The notes beneath the pieces are model-generated. The model saw nothing but the letters and a program-made list of their open reading frames with translations. It did not search any database and was not told the origin of the DNA. From Euclidia mi (lineage: Eukaryota > Arthropoda > Insecta > Lepidoptera > Erebidae): a stretch of DNA of 64,000 nucleotides. This document shows, in pieces, positions 21,585-32,790 of this stretch; the stretch's first letter is position 1, and each line of letters begins with the position of its first letter. A program made the translations under genes and the position numbers. The DNA lies in assembly GCA_944739405.2 (NCBI GenBank), contig OX123182.2:16627326-16691325 (forward strand). Direction: 5' to 3'.

Positions 21585-24500
21585 GTAAGTATTATCGAAT
21601 TCACTGTAAAGAAACTCCGTCACAGTTTTACGACAAATATCTAATTGCATTTTTTCCTTTTGCAGATTTTGGAAGTAAGTCCCACATCGGTGGCAGAACT
21701 GCCATCAAGTACCAGGGTCTGTGCATACTGGTCGCAGCAATACAGGTGTCTATACCCTGGCACAGTGGCAGTGTCGTCTCCAGACCCTCACGATGACAAG
21801 TTCGTCGCGGTAGAATTCGATGATGGTGATTCAGGGAGGATTGCTATCGAGGATATTCGGTTTTTGGAGCCGAATTATCCTGTTGTAGGTTAGTATCTGC
21901 ATTTGTATGATGGTATAAACTAGATTTTGGCAAAACCAAAATAAAACACGGTTGCCGTTATGGCCGCCTAGCTGCGTGACCATGCGCCGAGTATTCTGGG
22001 TTCGATCTCCACACGAGACAACACTTTTGGTGACGCATAAATTATTGTTGTTTTTGTTTGGGTGTTCATTGTGTCCATTGATTGTATGGTTGTAAAGTAC
22101 CAGCCGACACACTATTTATATATAGTGCCTGCCTAGATGCCTATTAAAAAATATTTTGCTAACAATCTTTTTATGTGCTTTCCTTTCAGAATATGAAAAT
22201 CCATTATTCACACTCGGCAAAAGAAGAAGGAACACCAGTGTAAGCACAGAAGAGAAGAAAGCTCATCCTGCGACCACAAGCGCGACGGAACCTAAACCGT
22301 CGACGTTAGAGGTGCCCGCTGAGAAAAAAGACGACGACGACCGAAAAGACAGAAAGAAACTGAAGAAGCATCGAAAAGACAAAATAAAGCGCCACTCCAG
22401 CGAAGACGATCCGAATTCAGTGGAATATGTGAAGAAGAAGAAAAAGAAACACAAATGCTGCGAGGAACACTGCAAGCACAGGAGGCATCATAAGAAACAC
22501 CACAGGAAACACAGGAAAAGGCATCATTCTAGTTGTAAAGAACATTCTAGTTCTTCAGGCGACGATCATCAAAGGCACAAGTCTTCTTCTGACTACATAG
22601 ACTCCAATAAGTCTAACGAAGATTCTGTCGATTCTAATGACAGGCTTTCCACTTTGATCGCGATGGAAAAATCTCCAGAAGACAAAATGAAGACTGTGAT
22701 AAAGAAAGCGGTTCTGTCCAAGAAGTCTTTGGTGAAGAACGCTGTGCTTGATTTCAGCAACTTGGGCAAAATTGCTCTGAAGATGGATGAAGATACTAAA
22801 GACAATCTGAAGGATAGTGGAATTGGGTTAGAAGAAGAACCCACACCGTCTACCAGTGAAGCTGCTAAGAAGGTATTTTTATGTTTCAGTCTTATAATGA
22901 TGTTCGATAAACTGTCGCGGTGGAAAAGTGTACCAGACTGGAAATTTATTACATTTTTGAGATATGCTTCTGTGTATTGGTATGTCAATGGAATTTTATT
23001 TTGGATTTTACTATTATAATATCTTGCTATCGAACGACTGAGAGCCGAAAGCAAATACTGAATCAGATGGGAGTATAAAACAATCATGACGACGATATGT
23101 TGAAATTAAAATATTTAATAACATACAACATAATAAAATATTTTAGAAACGTGTGTAACATTTCTGATGAGAAATACTGATGTGTTGTGTTCTTGCAGAA
23201 AGCGAAGAAGCGCACGGTATCATCGACCTCGTCGGATGGTGGTTGCGGTGCCGGTGTGAGCAAGATGGCGGCGTTCCTGCCGGGCGGCGCGCTCTGGCGC
23301 TGGGCCGGCGCCGCCTACCGACGCACCGCCAGACCACGCCACCGCAAGCTGTTCTATAGGGCTATACAGCGCGGGGAGGATACGTTATCGGTGAGACTAC
23401 TATCTCGCTTTTACAAGTGTATGGCTCTGTGTGTCTCTCTCTCTTTCACCAGCTCTGGATAGATATTGTTGTTGTATGTGGACTCAGTTGCTATGGGTGG
23501 AGTTTGAACCGCTCCTCTCAAACTCACCACTAATACAGATGAAAGATCTTCAATTCGATAGGCGTAGACTGTATAGAGCCTTGCTGATTTCAACACGTAT
23601 AGGCCGGCTCGACCGGCCCAAGTACTACCCTTTCACAGAACATAAACATAAAGACATTATCTCTATTTCGTTCGGTCAGTGAGAATTGCGGAGGCCCCAG
23701 CCCGCGTCAGTACAGTACGCGTCTTTTCCTTCATACTTACTATACATTTTCCTATTTCCTTGCCCGTTCCGCTCGCATTTGGCTTTTCTAGGGTAGCGGG
23801 TGTCCATGGGCGGCAGTAATCGCTCAGACTGAACATCTCTCATATCCGCTTCTACCATCTGGCTCAGGATATAGATTATTATCAGTGTGTATGTCGGTTG
23901 TCAGGTGGGTGAGGCGTGCGTGTTCCTGTCGACGGGGCGCGCGGACCGGCCGTACATCGGGCGCATCGTGGCGCTGTGGGAGGCGCGCGGCGCGATGGCC
24001 GTGCGCGTCAAGTGGTTCTACCACCCCGAGGAGACCGTCGGCGCCGCCGACAACCTGCACTATCCGGTCAGTACCTACTTTTTATTTTTAGAATTTCCGG
24101 GTAAAATCCGCCCCTGAGCGGAGTTTATTGCGACCTAGTGCGTGAAGTTTGTGCTATTTGTCATTACTTACCAGTCACTATTATTGTTCTACATAACTGG
24201 GTTGTGTATCCTCCTAGCGTTATCCCAGTTACAACCCACGGTCGGCTTACTAGTCTTACCGGATTTGACTGACTATCGATAACCTTTTTAGGAAATTTCT
24301 CCTAAATCTTACTTCTAGTACTCCACATAATGATAAAATAACCTTTCTTTTACATTTCCAGGGAGGTCTCTTCGAATCTCCACACACGGACGAGAACGAT
24401 GTGCAAACGATTTCTCATAAGTGTGAGGTGTTACCCCTCGCGCAGTACAAGGAGCGCATGGGTGACGACCCCGCGCGGTACAGCTCAGTGTACGACAACA

Positions 24501-24595
24501 ACGATGTCTATTACCTCGCCGGGCACTACGACCCAACGCAGCAGCAACTCAAGATGGAACCAGACATCCCGTTCGCGAATAAGACCACCTCTTAA
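19087..24595 (+). CDS. wge: winged eye / BAHCC1-TNRC18-like BAH-domain chromatin protein, 3' six coding exons (5' partial)
   Basis: I read the CDS as join(19087..21584, 21666..21888, 22190..22872, 23199..23390, 23905..24066, 24362..24595), stop TAA 24593-24595, giving 1329 visible residues. Every junction has AG/GT signals and keeps frame. The protein begins with a long low-complexity region rich in Pro, Ser and acidic or basic runs, including an AT-hook-like KKRKVGRPRK. A Tudor-like segment (VCAYWSQQYRCLYPG...FVAVEFDDGDSGRI) follows, then a Lys/His/Cys-rich tract, and last a BAH domain (VGEACVFLSTGR...YIGRI...VKWFYHPEET...DENDVQTISHKCEV...YYLAGHYDP). This order and the BAH wording match Drosophila winged eye and vertebrate BAHCC1/TNRC18, nuclear proteins that act on chromatin and, in the BAHCC1 BAH domain, read H3K27me3. 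The start codon is upstream and not seen: the first exon here begins with the last two bases of a split codon. A SINE and other repeats sit in its introns. The orthology call is firm; the exact product boundary upstream is not. Confidence 0.9.
21666..21888 (+). CDS. wge: wge exon 2: Tudor-like segment
   Basis: The acceptor is CCTTTTGCAG at 21665 and the donor GTAG|GTTAGT at 21889. It enters in phase 0 and leaves in phase 1. It encodes ILEVSPTSVAELPSSTRV and the Tudor-like stretch ending RFLEPNYPVV, which is conserved in the BAHCC1/TNRC18 family. Confidence 0.9.
21949..22135 (+). repeat. tRNA-headed SINE (type a) in wge intron
   Basis: It has a degraded A box, 'GCGCCGAGTATTCTGGGTTC' with the B box GGGTTCGATCTCC, and CACACGAGACAACACTTT. 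It lies in the short intron between wge exons 2 and 3 and makes up most of it. Confidence 0.75.
22190..22872 (+). CDS. wge: wge exon 3: Lys/His/Cys-rich tract
   Basis: The acceptor is TTTCCTTTCAG at 22189 and the donor AAGAAG|GTATTT at 22873. It enters in phase 1 and leaves in phase 0. It begins EYENPLFTLGKRRRNT and contains a striking run alternating Lys, His, Arg and Cys (nt ~22433-22570) followed by Ser-rich sequence. The clustered Cys and His could bind metal, but no canonical zinc-finger spacing is visible. Confidence 0.85.
23199..23390 (+). CDS. wge: wge exon 4: entry to BAH domain
   Basis: The acceptor is TGTTCTTGCAG at 23198 and the donor TTATCG|GTGAGA at 23391; both ends are phase 0. 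It is GC-rich and encodes a Ser/Gly linker, then RKLFYRAIQRGEDTLS, matching the FYRAI.RG.ETI lead-in to the BAH domain of this family. Confidence 0.88.
23905..24066 (+). CDS. wge: wge exon 5: BAH domain core
   Basis: The acceptor is TCGGTTGTCAG at 23904 and the donor TATCCG|GTCAGT at 24067; both ends are phase 0. It encodes VGEACVFLSTGRADRPYIG and continues to VKWFYHPEETVG, the most diagnostic part of the BAH domain. It is unusually GC-rich beside the AT-rich flanks. Confidence 0.92.
24200..24300 (-). repeat. SINE remnant in the last wge intron
   Basis: CCTCCTAGCGTTATCCCAG and GGCTTACTAGTCTTACCGG match the inverted SINE type b 3' part. Confidence 0.55.
24362..24595 (+). CDS. wge: wge last coding exon: end of BAH domain and C-terminus
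   Basis: The acceptor is TTACATTTCCAG at 24361 and the stop is TAA 24593-24595. It encodes GGLFESPHTDENDVQTISHK, then CEVLPLAQYKERM and YYLAGHYDPTQQQLKMEPD. The DENDVQTISHKC block is a family hallmark. A possible poly(A) signal AATAAA lies at 24723; the 3' UTR may be longer. Confidence 0.9.
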   Translation, partial: GGLFESPHTDENDVQTISHKCEVLPLAQYKERMGDDPARYSSVYDNNDVYYLAGHYDPTQQQLKMEPDIPFANKTTS

Positions 24596-24880
24596 CCGGA
24601 TCTGACAGCCTAGTACCTGCGGCGAATACAGGATTAAGGGGGGAGGTTGGTTTCAAGCGAAGTTTTGGAGGGGAGCGGCAGAAATTATTAATACGTCGTC
24701 GTAACAAATTATTCGCGTGACAAATAAAAATACCTACTAACTGGTACTACTAGCACGTGCACATAATATTATGATGAACTCATCCATAGTAAGCTTTAGA
24801 AGAACATGACCCTTAAATATTACTGGAGCCACTGCTGCTAGCTTAGTACTAAGACAACCACGTCATAGTATTGCTGTAAA

Positions 24881-25774
24881 TAGTTATTTGTGCAACAAGA
24901 GAGCAAAGTTGTTTTTTGTTTCGAGTGCTTATTTTGAGTCCCGAGCAAGCGAAGGATTCTATGATTGATTCACGAGCGTAGCGAGTGAATCAAAATTAGA
25001 ATCCTGAGCGTGGTGAGGGACACAACAGCACGAGATACAAAAAACTTTGCTCTCGTGTAGCACACATAGCTTTTCACCACAGCAGTGAGAACACATATTA
25101 CTTAGGAGACATAGAAATGAACAGGAATAGATTGAATTCTGCATAATCACTTGTTGATTTAACTCTTCTGGTGTTAAAGTACAGTCATCATCGCTAGTTT
25201 CACTCATCTTTTTAGATTATTTTATATATTATTATAATTTAACACGTTACGCTATAGGTACCTACTGTATCAGCATCAGCGAAATTTTTATTCCCGCTAC
25301 TTTTTTAAATCGCGTTTTAATACCGCGTCCCAGATGTTTATTTTTCAAATGTATTATTGTTGTAATTCTAAATAAAAATGTATTGGTTAAATACTAATTA
25401 TATACCATTAATTAGACTTATTTTTATTAAAATCCAATAATAAATTAAACATGTAAACAATAACATATAAAAAAAAAAAACAAATATCTTTTTTTTTTGC
25501 GTTGCCGTAGGTGTTTTCTTTGAGGTCGAATTCCAAAATCGAATTTCGAATTAGAAGGGGTTTGTTTTTTCACTCACTTTTTATATGCATGTGAAAGAGA
25601 CAGAGCACAATAAAATTCGAATGTTTCAAATTTGTGGCTGAACAATGTCAATTCGTGGCACTGAAGATTGAAAAATTAAAAAGCTACTTTGCCTCACGCT
25701 CGAATCAAAATCGCGTTTTGTTCACTGTTGTCTCGCAGCAAAAGCGGCATGTTTGAGCTGCTGTGGTGAAAATA
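24881..25774 (+). mobile_element. Foldback repeat family, copy A (downstream of wge)
   Basis: The ~0.89-kb unit begins TAGTTATTTGTGCAACAAGA and ends GAGCTGCTGTGGTGAAAATA. The first ~190 bp fold on themselves: AGAGAGCAAAGTTGTTTTTT pairs with AAAAACTTTGCTCTCGTG around a GATTCACGAGCGTAGCGAG centre. The remaining ~700 bp is bounded by the inverted pair TTTTCACCACAGCAG (25071) and CTGCTGTGGTGAAAA (25759). Flanks suggest TA insertion. Copies B and C are nearly identical and in the same orientation. Confidence 0.82.
24959..25207 (-). CDS. Short ORF in foldback repeat, unknown function
   Basis: The 82-codon frame starts MSETSDDDCTLTPEELNQQ and runs through a Cys-rich part (LCLLSNMCSHCCGEKLCVLH) into the foldback arm. 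I do not recognise it. The start is shared with copy C (one conservative change, Asp to Glu) but is broken in copy B. CAA|GTGATT after NQQ could be a 5' splice site, so this may be a captured first exon with its promoter rather than a complete gene. Function is unassigned. Confidence 0.3.
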   Translation of the reverse strand: MSETSDDDCTLTPEELNQQVIMQNSIYSCSFLCLLSNMCSHCCGEKLCVLHESKVFCISCCCVPHHAQDSNFDSLATLVNQS

Positions 25775-27867
25775 AATATTTTAGTTTACCAAGTTCAATC
25801 GATGAATCTTGATCGTTGGAACATATATTATTGTTTCTACACAGTACAGTCCACGTGACGGTAATTTAAAGTACACATTTTATCTATGTCGGTGTTAACG
25901 TGTTAATAGATTTTTGCAATTTAAATGTGTTTCTTCCATTAAACTGTTAGCTTGGAGGTTTCTATACAGGTCTTAAAGTACAATGTAAATTTGAGGCTCA
26001 AATTGTATCATTTTTTCACATTCGCCGTCCCTAGGAGACGACTTAAATCGACGTAATTGACTCAGTTATGTTAAAGTTACCCTCGTTACGTTATATTTAG
26101 TGGTATCCAGTTGGAATGTTGAATTGTTTATGATTCGTGGGCCGAGTGGCCGGTAGTGATCGAATGTGGTCGCAATTGGTGGAACGGTTTGTGGTCGATT
26201 GACACGACCGGTGGTGATGATATGTGATTTTATTTTTTATACGTGTAGCGCTGTAATCTCAGTGTGTAGATGTATTTTTCATGTATATTATATTCGATTA
26301 GATTCTTATGTATACGTAGTTTTCCTTGGTATAAATGTCTATTAACTTAAAATGCAATACTTTCTCAGCTAGTCGCCTGTTTTATTCAAAATTTACCAGT
26401 GATTTACATTAGCCTTATTTTGAATATTATCAGAGAAATAAAACAACGGAAAATTATGTCATACTTGGTTCTTGGAGCTGTTTGTTATATATAATATTAT
26501 TGTTTTTATCAATGATTTTTATATTTCTTGGTTGATAATTTTATGTTAATTGAAGTATACTTTTATATCGAATGGTGCTAGACGCTTGATACTGCTCGTT
26601 TACGTTCGCCGTAGTCACTTAAGATTGTATATAAATAAGTTTGGCAAATCTAGTTTGTATGTAACTCTATGATTCGTTCAGAAACTTTCATTTCATCAGC
26701 TTGTACTCCTAAAACGTTGCCATTTTACTATAAAATTTACTATTATATGTATTTTAATTAGATCATAACTATATTATTTGGACAGGGTATGATTGAGCCC
26801 TACTTTTGATCCTTTTATTCATATCTTGAAGTTTAAGGGACTGAAAAGACAGGGATGTAGGTAGGTCGACCAAGGGTAGGACTGTAGGGTAGGTTTTGTA
26901 CGGACTGGCCAATGAAGTTTATAAGAAAATGTTGCAAATGAATCAGCCTTATCGTCGGTTATATAACGCAATGTTAGAGAGTCGTAGAAATGTAATATTG
27001 TTAGCTTAAACGTTCGGCTTAGTGATATTGTAATGGAGGAAGCGGCCAAATGATGAAGCGAGATGGCGGTTAGTTAGGTTTGTAAGTATCCAGTCTCCGG
27101 TTATTTTATAAATCACAATTATATATTATTTGGGCGTGCGTCGTACTTTTTGTTATCGATTGTAGGTTTAGAAGTAAGTTATACTATAAGTTTATGTTTA
27201 AGAATTTTTTGTTTCAATATAAGTTTGCATACTGACAAAAATCTATATATTGGTGACAAAATTGAGACAAATATATTAGAGAAACAAAAGTGCGAATTTC
27301 GGTAACAATATTGAGAAAAAAATGTGGTATTTTTATATTAAACGTAATTGTAACATTTTTTATTTTTAAAACTAAAAGTATGTGAAGTGAAGTTATTATT
27401 ACAATAAGTACAAACTTGTTGATGAAAGATTTTGGCTCGGCCCTGTGTACGTATACTAACACAACGGCTTAATTCATCAAAAGTTAGAACAGCCTTATAA
27501 AGCGACTAGGGGAGAAATCGCAATACATACATAAGACTGTTATAAATTTTATGGATTATTCCTATCAACCTTAGCGTTAAAATAGAATGGGAAGCCATAA
27601 AAATATTAGATTAAAGATTAATAATATATCAGCATTGATAATATAAAGATTATAAATACGCTTAAATAAAATATTTTTGGCTGAATTTTGTGTTTTATTG
27701 AAACAACACCTTTGACCGCACCAGATTTTATTATTCGTGATATTGTTAATACATGTCTGATTAGAACATTGACTAAATTAATTAAAAATAAATTACAATA
27801 TACGAATACAGGTACCTTATTATTATCGCTTTTTCCGTCATCCTTAATTAATACCAATGCATAAGGT
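25775..27867 (+). other. Unique AT-rich sequence, possibly extended 3' UTR of wge
   Basis: No repeat family or coding pattern was recognised. It is colinear downstream of wge and contains several AATAAA signals (for example near 26437 and 27666). Whether it is transcribed cannot be told. Confidence 0.35.
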
Positions 27868-28093
27868 GCATAGGTTTCCCACCAAGAACTTAGGGTCGGG
27901 CGCCAACCTCACCTGCAAGTGGTGCACCTGCCGATCAACGGACGAGGCTCTGGCAAACAAAATATCCCGATAAGCGGCAATAGGCTCGCCACCTATTACG
28001 TGGGATCAAAACACTGGCGAAAAGTGGGCGTTTAATATGCCTCTGCCTACCCCTTCGGGGAAACAGGCGTGAGTCTATGTTTGTATGTATGTT
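27868..28093 (+). repeat. SINE sharing the LINE 3' tail
   Basis: The head has 'GGCAATAGGCTCGCCACCTA' and 'TTACGTGGGATC'. The end, CTCTGCCTACCCCTTCGGG and AAACAGGCGTGAGTCTATG with a TATG tail, is the 3' end of the LINE at 11383-12608. It lies about 100 bp beyond the distal FMO terminal exon. Confidence 0.75.
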
Positions 28094-28189
28094 AATTAAT
28101 ACCAAATTATCATAGAATGAAATTATAGGAAAAAATATTATAATCTAAAACTAATGGTAAACTTACAACTAGTTTTTTTTACGTTAGGG

Positions 28190-28381
28190 TCAACAAAGAA
28201 CTTCTCGTTTGCCATTACTGATAATTTCATAAGTGTCGTCGTCTATTATCTTATAGATATCTTGTCGGTAGTGCTTCAAGTTGTGAAGGAATCTTTCTGA
28301 GCTCTCCTCCCTTATTTTCGTCAGCACTGATGGCAATCCCTTAGTGTTTGCTTCTGTAGCCAGCGAGGCATAATATTTTTC
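28190..28381 (-). CDS. second FMO-type terminal exon (alternative last exon or remnant of a duplicated FMO)
   Basis: The acceptor is TTGTTGTTACAG before 28381, phase 0, with stop TGA at 28190-28192. It encodes EKYYASLATEANTKGLPSVL and later RQDIYKIIDDDTYEI. It aligns without gaps to the proximal terminal exon (shared YY.SL, LP.V.TK, SS..F..NL..YR, Y.I.DD), roughly 40% identical by eye. Joined to exon 6 it would give a 431-residue FMO. No other FMO exons were seen between 28.4 and 34.5 kb, so it is either an alternatively spliced 3' exon or the orphan end of a deleted paralogue. Confidence 0.7.
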   Translation of the reverse strand, partial: EKYYASLATEANTKGLPSVLTKIREESSERFLHNLKHYRQDIYKIIDDDTYEIISNGKREVLC

Positions 28382-28859
28382 CTGTAACAACAAAAATATA
28401 GGTACATTTAATTTTACTGGCCCGTTGGTTTCTGACTCAGACTTAAAATAGCGGTCGTGGATTTGGATCCGTCCTGGATGGGAAACGAACCCATGACCTC
28501 TGTCTCTTCTAAATCTTTGTATGTTCATCAGCTATCCGGTCACCATAGTATGGACTCTGCCAAGTTTGGGATTAGACGACCGAGAGCGAGTTATCTCACG
28601 ATATTTTAAAAAATGTGCTTTTGGTAAAACATATTACCTATATAAAAATAGAAAACTCTGGTAAATGCCCCGTGAAATTTTTATATTCACAACTTATGAC
28701 AAGAAACGTGGAATATTCACACGTTACATACACAAAGGCAGCGGTGACGAACATCATTACCAAAGGAAGTGCTATCTAGTTTAATATCCTTGTTTTGATT
28801 ACTAAGGAAGAAACATCAACATTCGTTGAACGAACCAAGGCAAACATTCGATAACCTCG

Positions 28860-29095
28860 ACGCTGAAGTAAAGTAGTACTGTATTAAATTACCCGATTCA
28901 AGTGAACGTTGCTCAGTGCCGGCCAAGCTGTGATAGTTTCAAGACGTTGCGTGCGAACTATATTTATATTACGGACTATCTCCTTATGTGTTCTGAACTC
29001 CTGGTATTTTACATTTTTGGTATTGTTATGTATTTTGTCAATAAATTATGTATTTCTTTGGTTTTTATTTGATAACAACTGCCCTTTTGGTAAGT
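28860..29095 (+). promoter_or_regulatory. Possible promoter and first exon
   Basis: A GCTCAGTGCC (Inr-like TCAGT) near 28911 is followed by a short ATG frame (MCSELLVFYIFGIVMYFVNK) and a strong donor CCCTTTTG|GTAAGTATT at 29091. No downstream exon was recognised. Confidence 0.2.
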
Positions 29096-29422
29096 ATTTT
29101 TTGCTTTGAATAGAAGTTTATTATTTGTTTTGCTCATTATTATTGGCTAGATAATAATATAATTTATACGACGTTATCTTTAAACAATATTGCCCTGGTA
29201 ATGATCATAAAAACATTAATAACTTACTAATAAGTGTATATTAGTGATAATTTACATGACACTATTAAAATGGACTGGTTCATTACACAATTTTGTACGC
29301 GGCACATGGTTATCTAGGTTTAGCTGAGCTGCAAAGGATCATTAATTAAACTGGTCAAGCGCGAGTCGCTGCCGTAGGTACATGAAGTTAAGTAACAAAG
29401 GTTCTTAGTGCGTAGCTACGTA

Positions 29423-29462
29423 CATAGCTACCTGTATTTGAAAGCGAATACAGGTAGCTATG
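29423..29462. repeat. Perfect 16-bp hairpin
   Basis: CATAGCTACCTGTATT (29423-29438) is the exact reverse complement of 29447-29462, with an 8-base loop TGAAAGCG. Confidence 0.8.
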
Positions 29463-30810
29463 CTAAGGTAGAGACTAAGAGAAAAATGTTATACTCAGTC
29501 TTTTACGGTTTACTTAGCTTCAGGAACTGCTGAGGGTAAGAACACTTTTCACATAGGGTATACTAAAAACATTTTCTTTTGGAAGAACTACTAAGTCAGG
29601 CTTGGCCAACCGGTAGAGTCGCGGCGGCTAAGAGTAGAGTCGATCGCGGCAAGACAATGACAATTTATTAACTGCTGAAGTCAGTGATTTTCAGTCACTG
29701 TCCATTAGAATATTGCTTTTCTCTCAACCTTTTAATAAAATATGAAATTATAAGTATTATTACTAGTACCCAGTATTATTAATAATAATAAATAATAGTA
29801 TAAACTGTAGGTGTCATATAGGTAGGTACAGCTTCATTTAAAGTGTAAAGAAATTTGGATATTTCTGTTGCTAAATTTGGTAAGACGAAAGGAAGATGTC
29901 ATTGAGCTCAATTCAAAAGAGGATACTTGCAAGCGGTGGAATTTGGAGTTCGACATCGGTAACAGTTCAATATTTCTAATGGATTGATAAGTAAACGATT
30001 TGTTGTTCTGATAGACTGCCAAATTAAAAAAAGTATCATTAGTCGTATGCTAGAATTCTTAGCTTCATGGCTAGAAGTATAAGCTTTACTGTAGTCTGTC
30101 ACTCGAAAAATGGAGACAACAATGACTATCTGACTTGAACGTAAAATAAGCGGTCTTGCACTTAAACGATATACCTACTTTATCCTCACATTACTGAAAT
30201 TTTGTGAATAAACAAATGGTTATTCGAGATTCATGAATAATGATGAATAGTACCAATTTTGTAACTAGCTCTAAGTAGTGATCCAATCGCCTGCACAATT
30301 CCAGAATTTTAAACAATTTTGTTTTCTGTACCCTCGCAGTAAGGAAACTGACAACTTTCTACTGCTCAATGACCTGACCGGCTAATAGGATAGGTAATTA
30401 ATGTGTGAAGAATTATGCATAAATGACCTCTCAGCCTTTAATAGGGACGGGCCTCCAGTTAATAATATATAACAACAAATTTGTAATTACATAGTACCTA
30501 GACCTACCTACTTATTGGTAAAGGCTTTTTTATCCTTTTCACGATCGTTAACCTAATTAAATAATAATAATAAAGTTCAGAGTAGGTACTTTACTAAAAT
30601 AATATACATATTATTATGGTGGTTTTTTTATTGATAGCTGAATATAGAATTTATATACCGTAGATCGCAGTAGCACAGTCAAATAATGTCTTTATACTGT
30701 GGCAGTAGGTACAGCGTACCTATCAGAAGCATCGGCAAGCGGAAATTACAGGCACAGTCTAATCAGGTTCGTAAGTATTGCGGTAAACAAATCAAGCAGA
30801 AATTAAAGAC

Positions 30811-30886
30811 TTGGCAACATAATATGTTACTAGGTCCAATGTAGGCATTGAATGTAGGTACATTTGGACCTAGTAACATGTTGCCA
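30811..30886. repeat. 76-bp hairpin-forming inverted repeat
   Basis: TTGGCAACATAATATGTTAC and TAGGTCCAATGTA on the left pair with TACATTTGGACCTAGTAACA and TGTTGCCAA on the right, with a small asymmetric bulge and a 16-base loop. Confidence 0.75.
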
Positions 30887-31197
30887 ATTTTCAAATGCTA
30901 ACAAAATATTTGTTTTAGTGGTTTTACCGTTATCATTTTACCATTAGGTACCCAAACCAAATATGCTAAAGTACCAAACGAAAAGTTAATAAATTATGGT
31001 TTAGTATGTTTTAGTATCGTCCTGTTTAAGTATCACGAAATGTTTAGACGATAATGTTTAAATTATAAGCTGTCTTTGAACGACATATTATTATATTTGT
31101 TGTGAATTATTGTTCTTTAGTATATTTTAATAATACCTATCTCTTTAGTATATTTTACTAATTACCTATCTCTGTAATCAAGGCAGCAATATACCTA

Positions 31198-31530
31198 GAG
31201 CCGATAGCCTAGTGGAGATACCAACGGACTGCCATACAGAGGGTATCGGGTTCGAATCCACGGCGCGCACCACTGACTTTTCGGAGTTGTGTGAGAGCAC
31301 TTTAAGCAGTCGGTCCCGGCTGTCATGAAGATCTTCGACTGTCGTTATGGCGTCAGTACCTCTAAAATAAACTGACACTAGTCTAAACCATGGAATATCG
31401 CTATACCTTCGGGTTGCGGAGGTCACGGAGGTCGCTCCGTGGAAGATCTAATATTCAGCCAAATGCGGTTAGACTAGAAAGCGGACCCCAGGTTGAGACT
31501 GGGATGACGCTAGGAGGATGATGACCTATC
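31198..31530 (+). repeat. tRNA-headed SINE (type b)
   Basis: An A-box-like TAGCCTAGTGGA (31205) and a B box GGTTCGAATCC (31249) sit at the head. The body ends with 'AGACTGGGATGACGCTAGGAGGATGATG', a GATGATG tail typical of lepidopteran SINEs. Confidence 0.8.
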
Positions 31531-31715
31531 TCTATAATTCGACTATGCTACAATATTAATGATGTACCTACTATAAAACAGTAGGTTCGTACGTTATTCC
31601 TTCGTATAATCATTCGGGTCTCGTTATATCTCGTGCCTTAAAATAATATCTAGTATAATAATGAAATTTGTTTGAATAAAAAAATATGATTAGTGTCTAA
31701 AAGTGTTTTTAGTTT

Positions 31716-32229
31716 TTAGGGTTCCGTACCTAAAAGGTAAAAAACGGGACCCTATTACTAAGCCTCCGCTGTCTGTCTGTCTGTCACCAGGCTGTATCTC
31801 ATAAACCGTGATACCTAACTAGAAAGCTGAAATTTTCACAAATTATGTATTTCGGTTGCCGCTATAACAACAAATACTAAAAGTAAAAAAATGAAAATAT
31901 TATGGGACCCAAAATGGGACAAAAAACGTGTTTCTTTTTCGTATTTTTTGCTCAAAATTACTAACTGTTACAGGTAGACGCTTTAAATTTTCACAGAATA
32001 TGTAGTTGTATATTACTTTTTAAAATAAATAATTAAATAAAAAAGTAAATAATAAAGGGAGGCTCCCATACAACAAACATAATTTTTAAGCAATTTTTTA
32101 CTCAATCTTAATAAACAGGTAGAAACTTAAAAAGTATTTAAATTACATACAACGAACGTGATTTTCTTTTATAGATGATGGTACGGAATCCTTCGTGCGT
32201 GAGTCCGACTCGCACTTGCCCAATTTTTA
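31716..32229 (+). mobile_element. GGGTTCCGTAC element, copy 1
   Basis: It starts TTAGGGTTCCGTACC and ends GGTACGGAATCC...GAGTCCGACTCGCACTTGCCC, with the CTGTCTGTCTGTCACC and 'CTCATAAACCGTGATA' interior of a widespread lepidopteran non-autonomous repeat. The GGTTCCGTAC block is inverted near the right end. Confidence 0.75.
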
Positions 32230-32602
32230 TTTATTTTCACCTCATTTTCGTGCCTGCTAATCATATGAATAAATAAATACAATATATAAAATTTCGTACA
32301 TTAGCACCTATAAATAGCATTAAGTTTTGTTAGACGTTACATGCAGAATTAAAAGAGACAATATCAAATAAGCAGTATTTATTGGAATTCAAAATATGGA
32401 AGTTTAAGTATTATTGGAAACTATTTATCTATCGATAGTTATGTAAAAATCGGTAAAAAACTAACAATTCTATTACAATAATTTAAAGGATATTTCATAA
32501 ATTCTACATTCAAAAGACGTGGGCTTAATTATTGTTACAACTTTAAGAGAGCCCGCAGACATACAATTGTAAGTTGGCCGACTAAATCGCAGAGTATACT
32601 AA

Positions 32603-32790
32603 GGCCTCGCGCGCACTAGCGATTAAAGTTGGCCGATAGTTTGATCGGTCAGTCGGATCAGTACAGAGTTATATGGCAGTGCGCGCACTTGAAGATTTGA
32701 TCAAGTGCGCGCACTGCCATATAACTCTGTACTGATCCGATTGACCGATCAAACTATCGGCCAACTTTAATCGCTAGTGCGCGCGAGGCC
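32603..32790. repeat. 188-bp near-perfect palindrome
   Basis: Arms of about 91 bp start GGCCTCGCGCGCACTAGCG and differ at one position (GTCAGTCGG against GTCAATCGG). The centre is ACTTGAAGATTTGATCAAGT. As RNA it would form one long hairpin. It probably is a palindromic MITE inserted in the surrounding element. Confidence 0.9.

Larger units (their letters stand above)
28382..31197. other. FMO region, no coding exon recognised
   Basis: Between the two FMO terminal exons. It contains two hairpins (29423, 30811), a possible first exon near 28.9 kb and a hAT-like end phrase GGCTTGGCCAACCGGTAG near 29600. The remainder is AT-rich. Confidence 0.55.

Noticed and set aside
24881..25070. rho-independent-terminator-like or microRNA precursor reading of the foldback
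   Set aside because: The arms are ~90 bp with bulges and occur identically in three dispersed places, so a mobile repeat explains them better.
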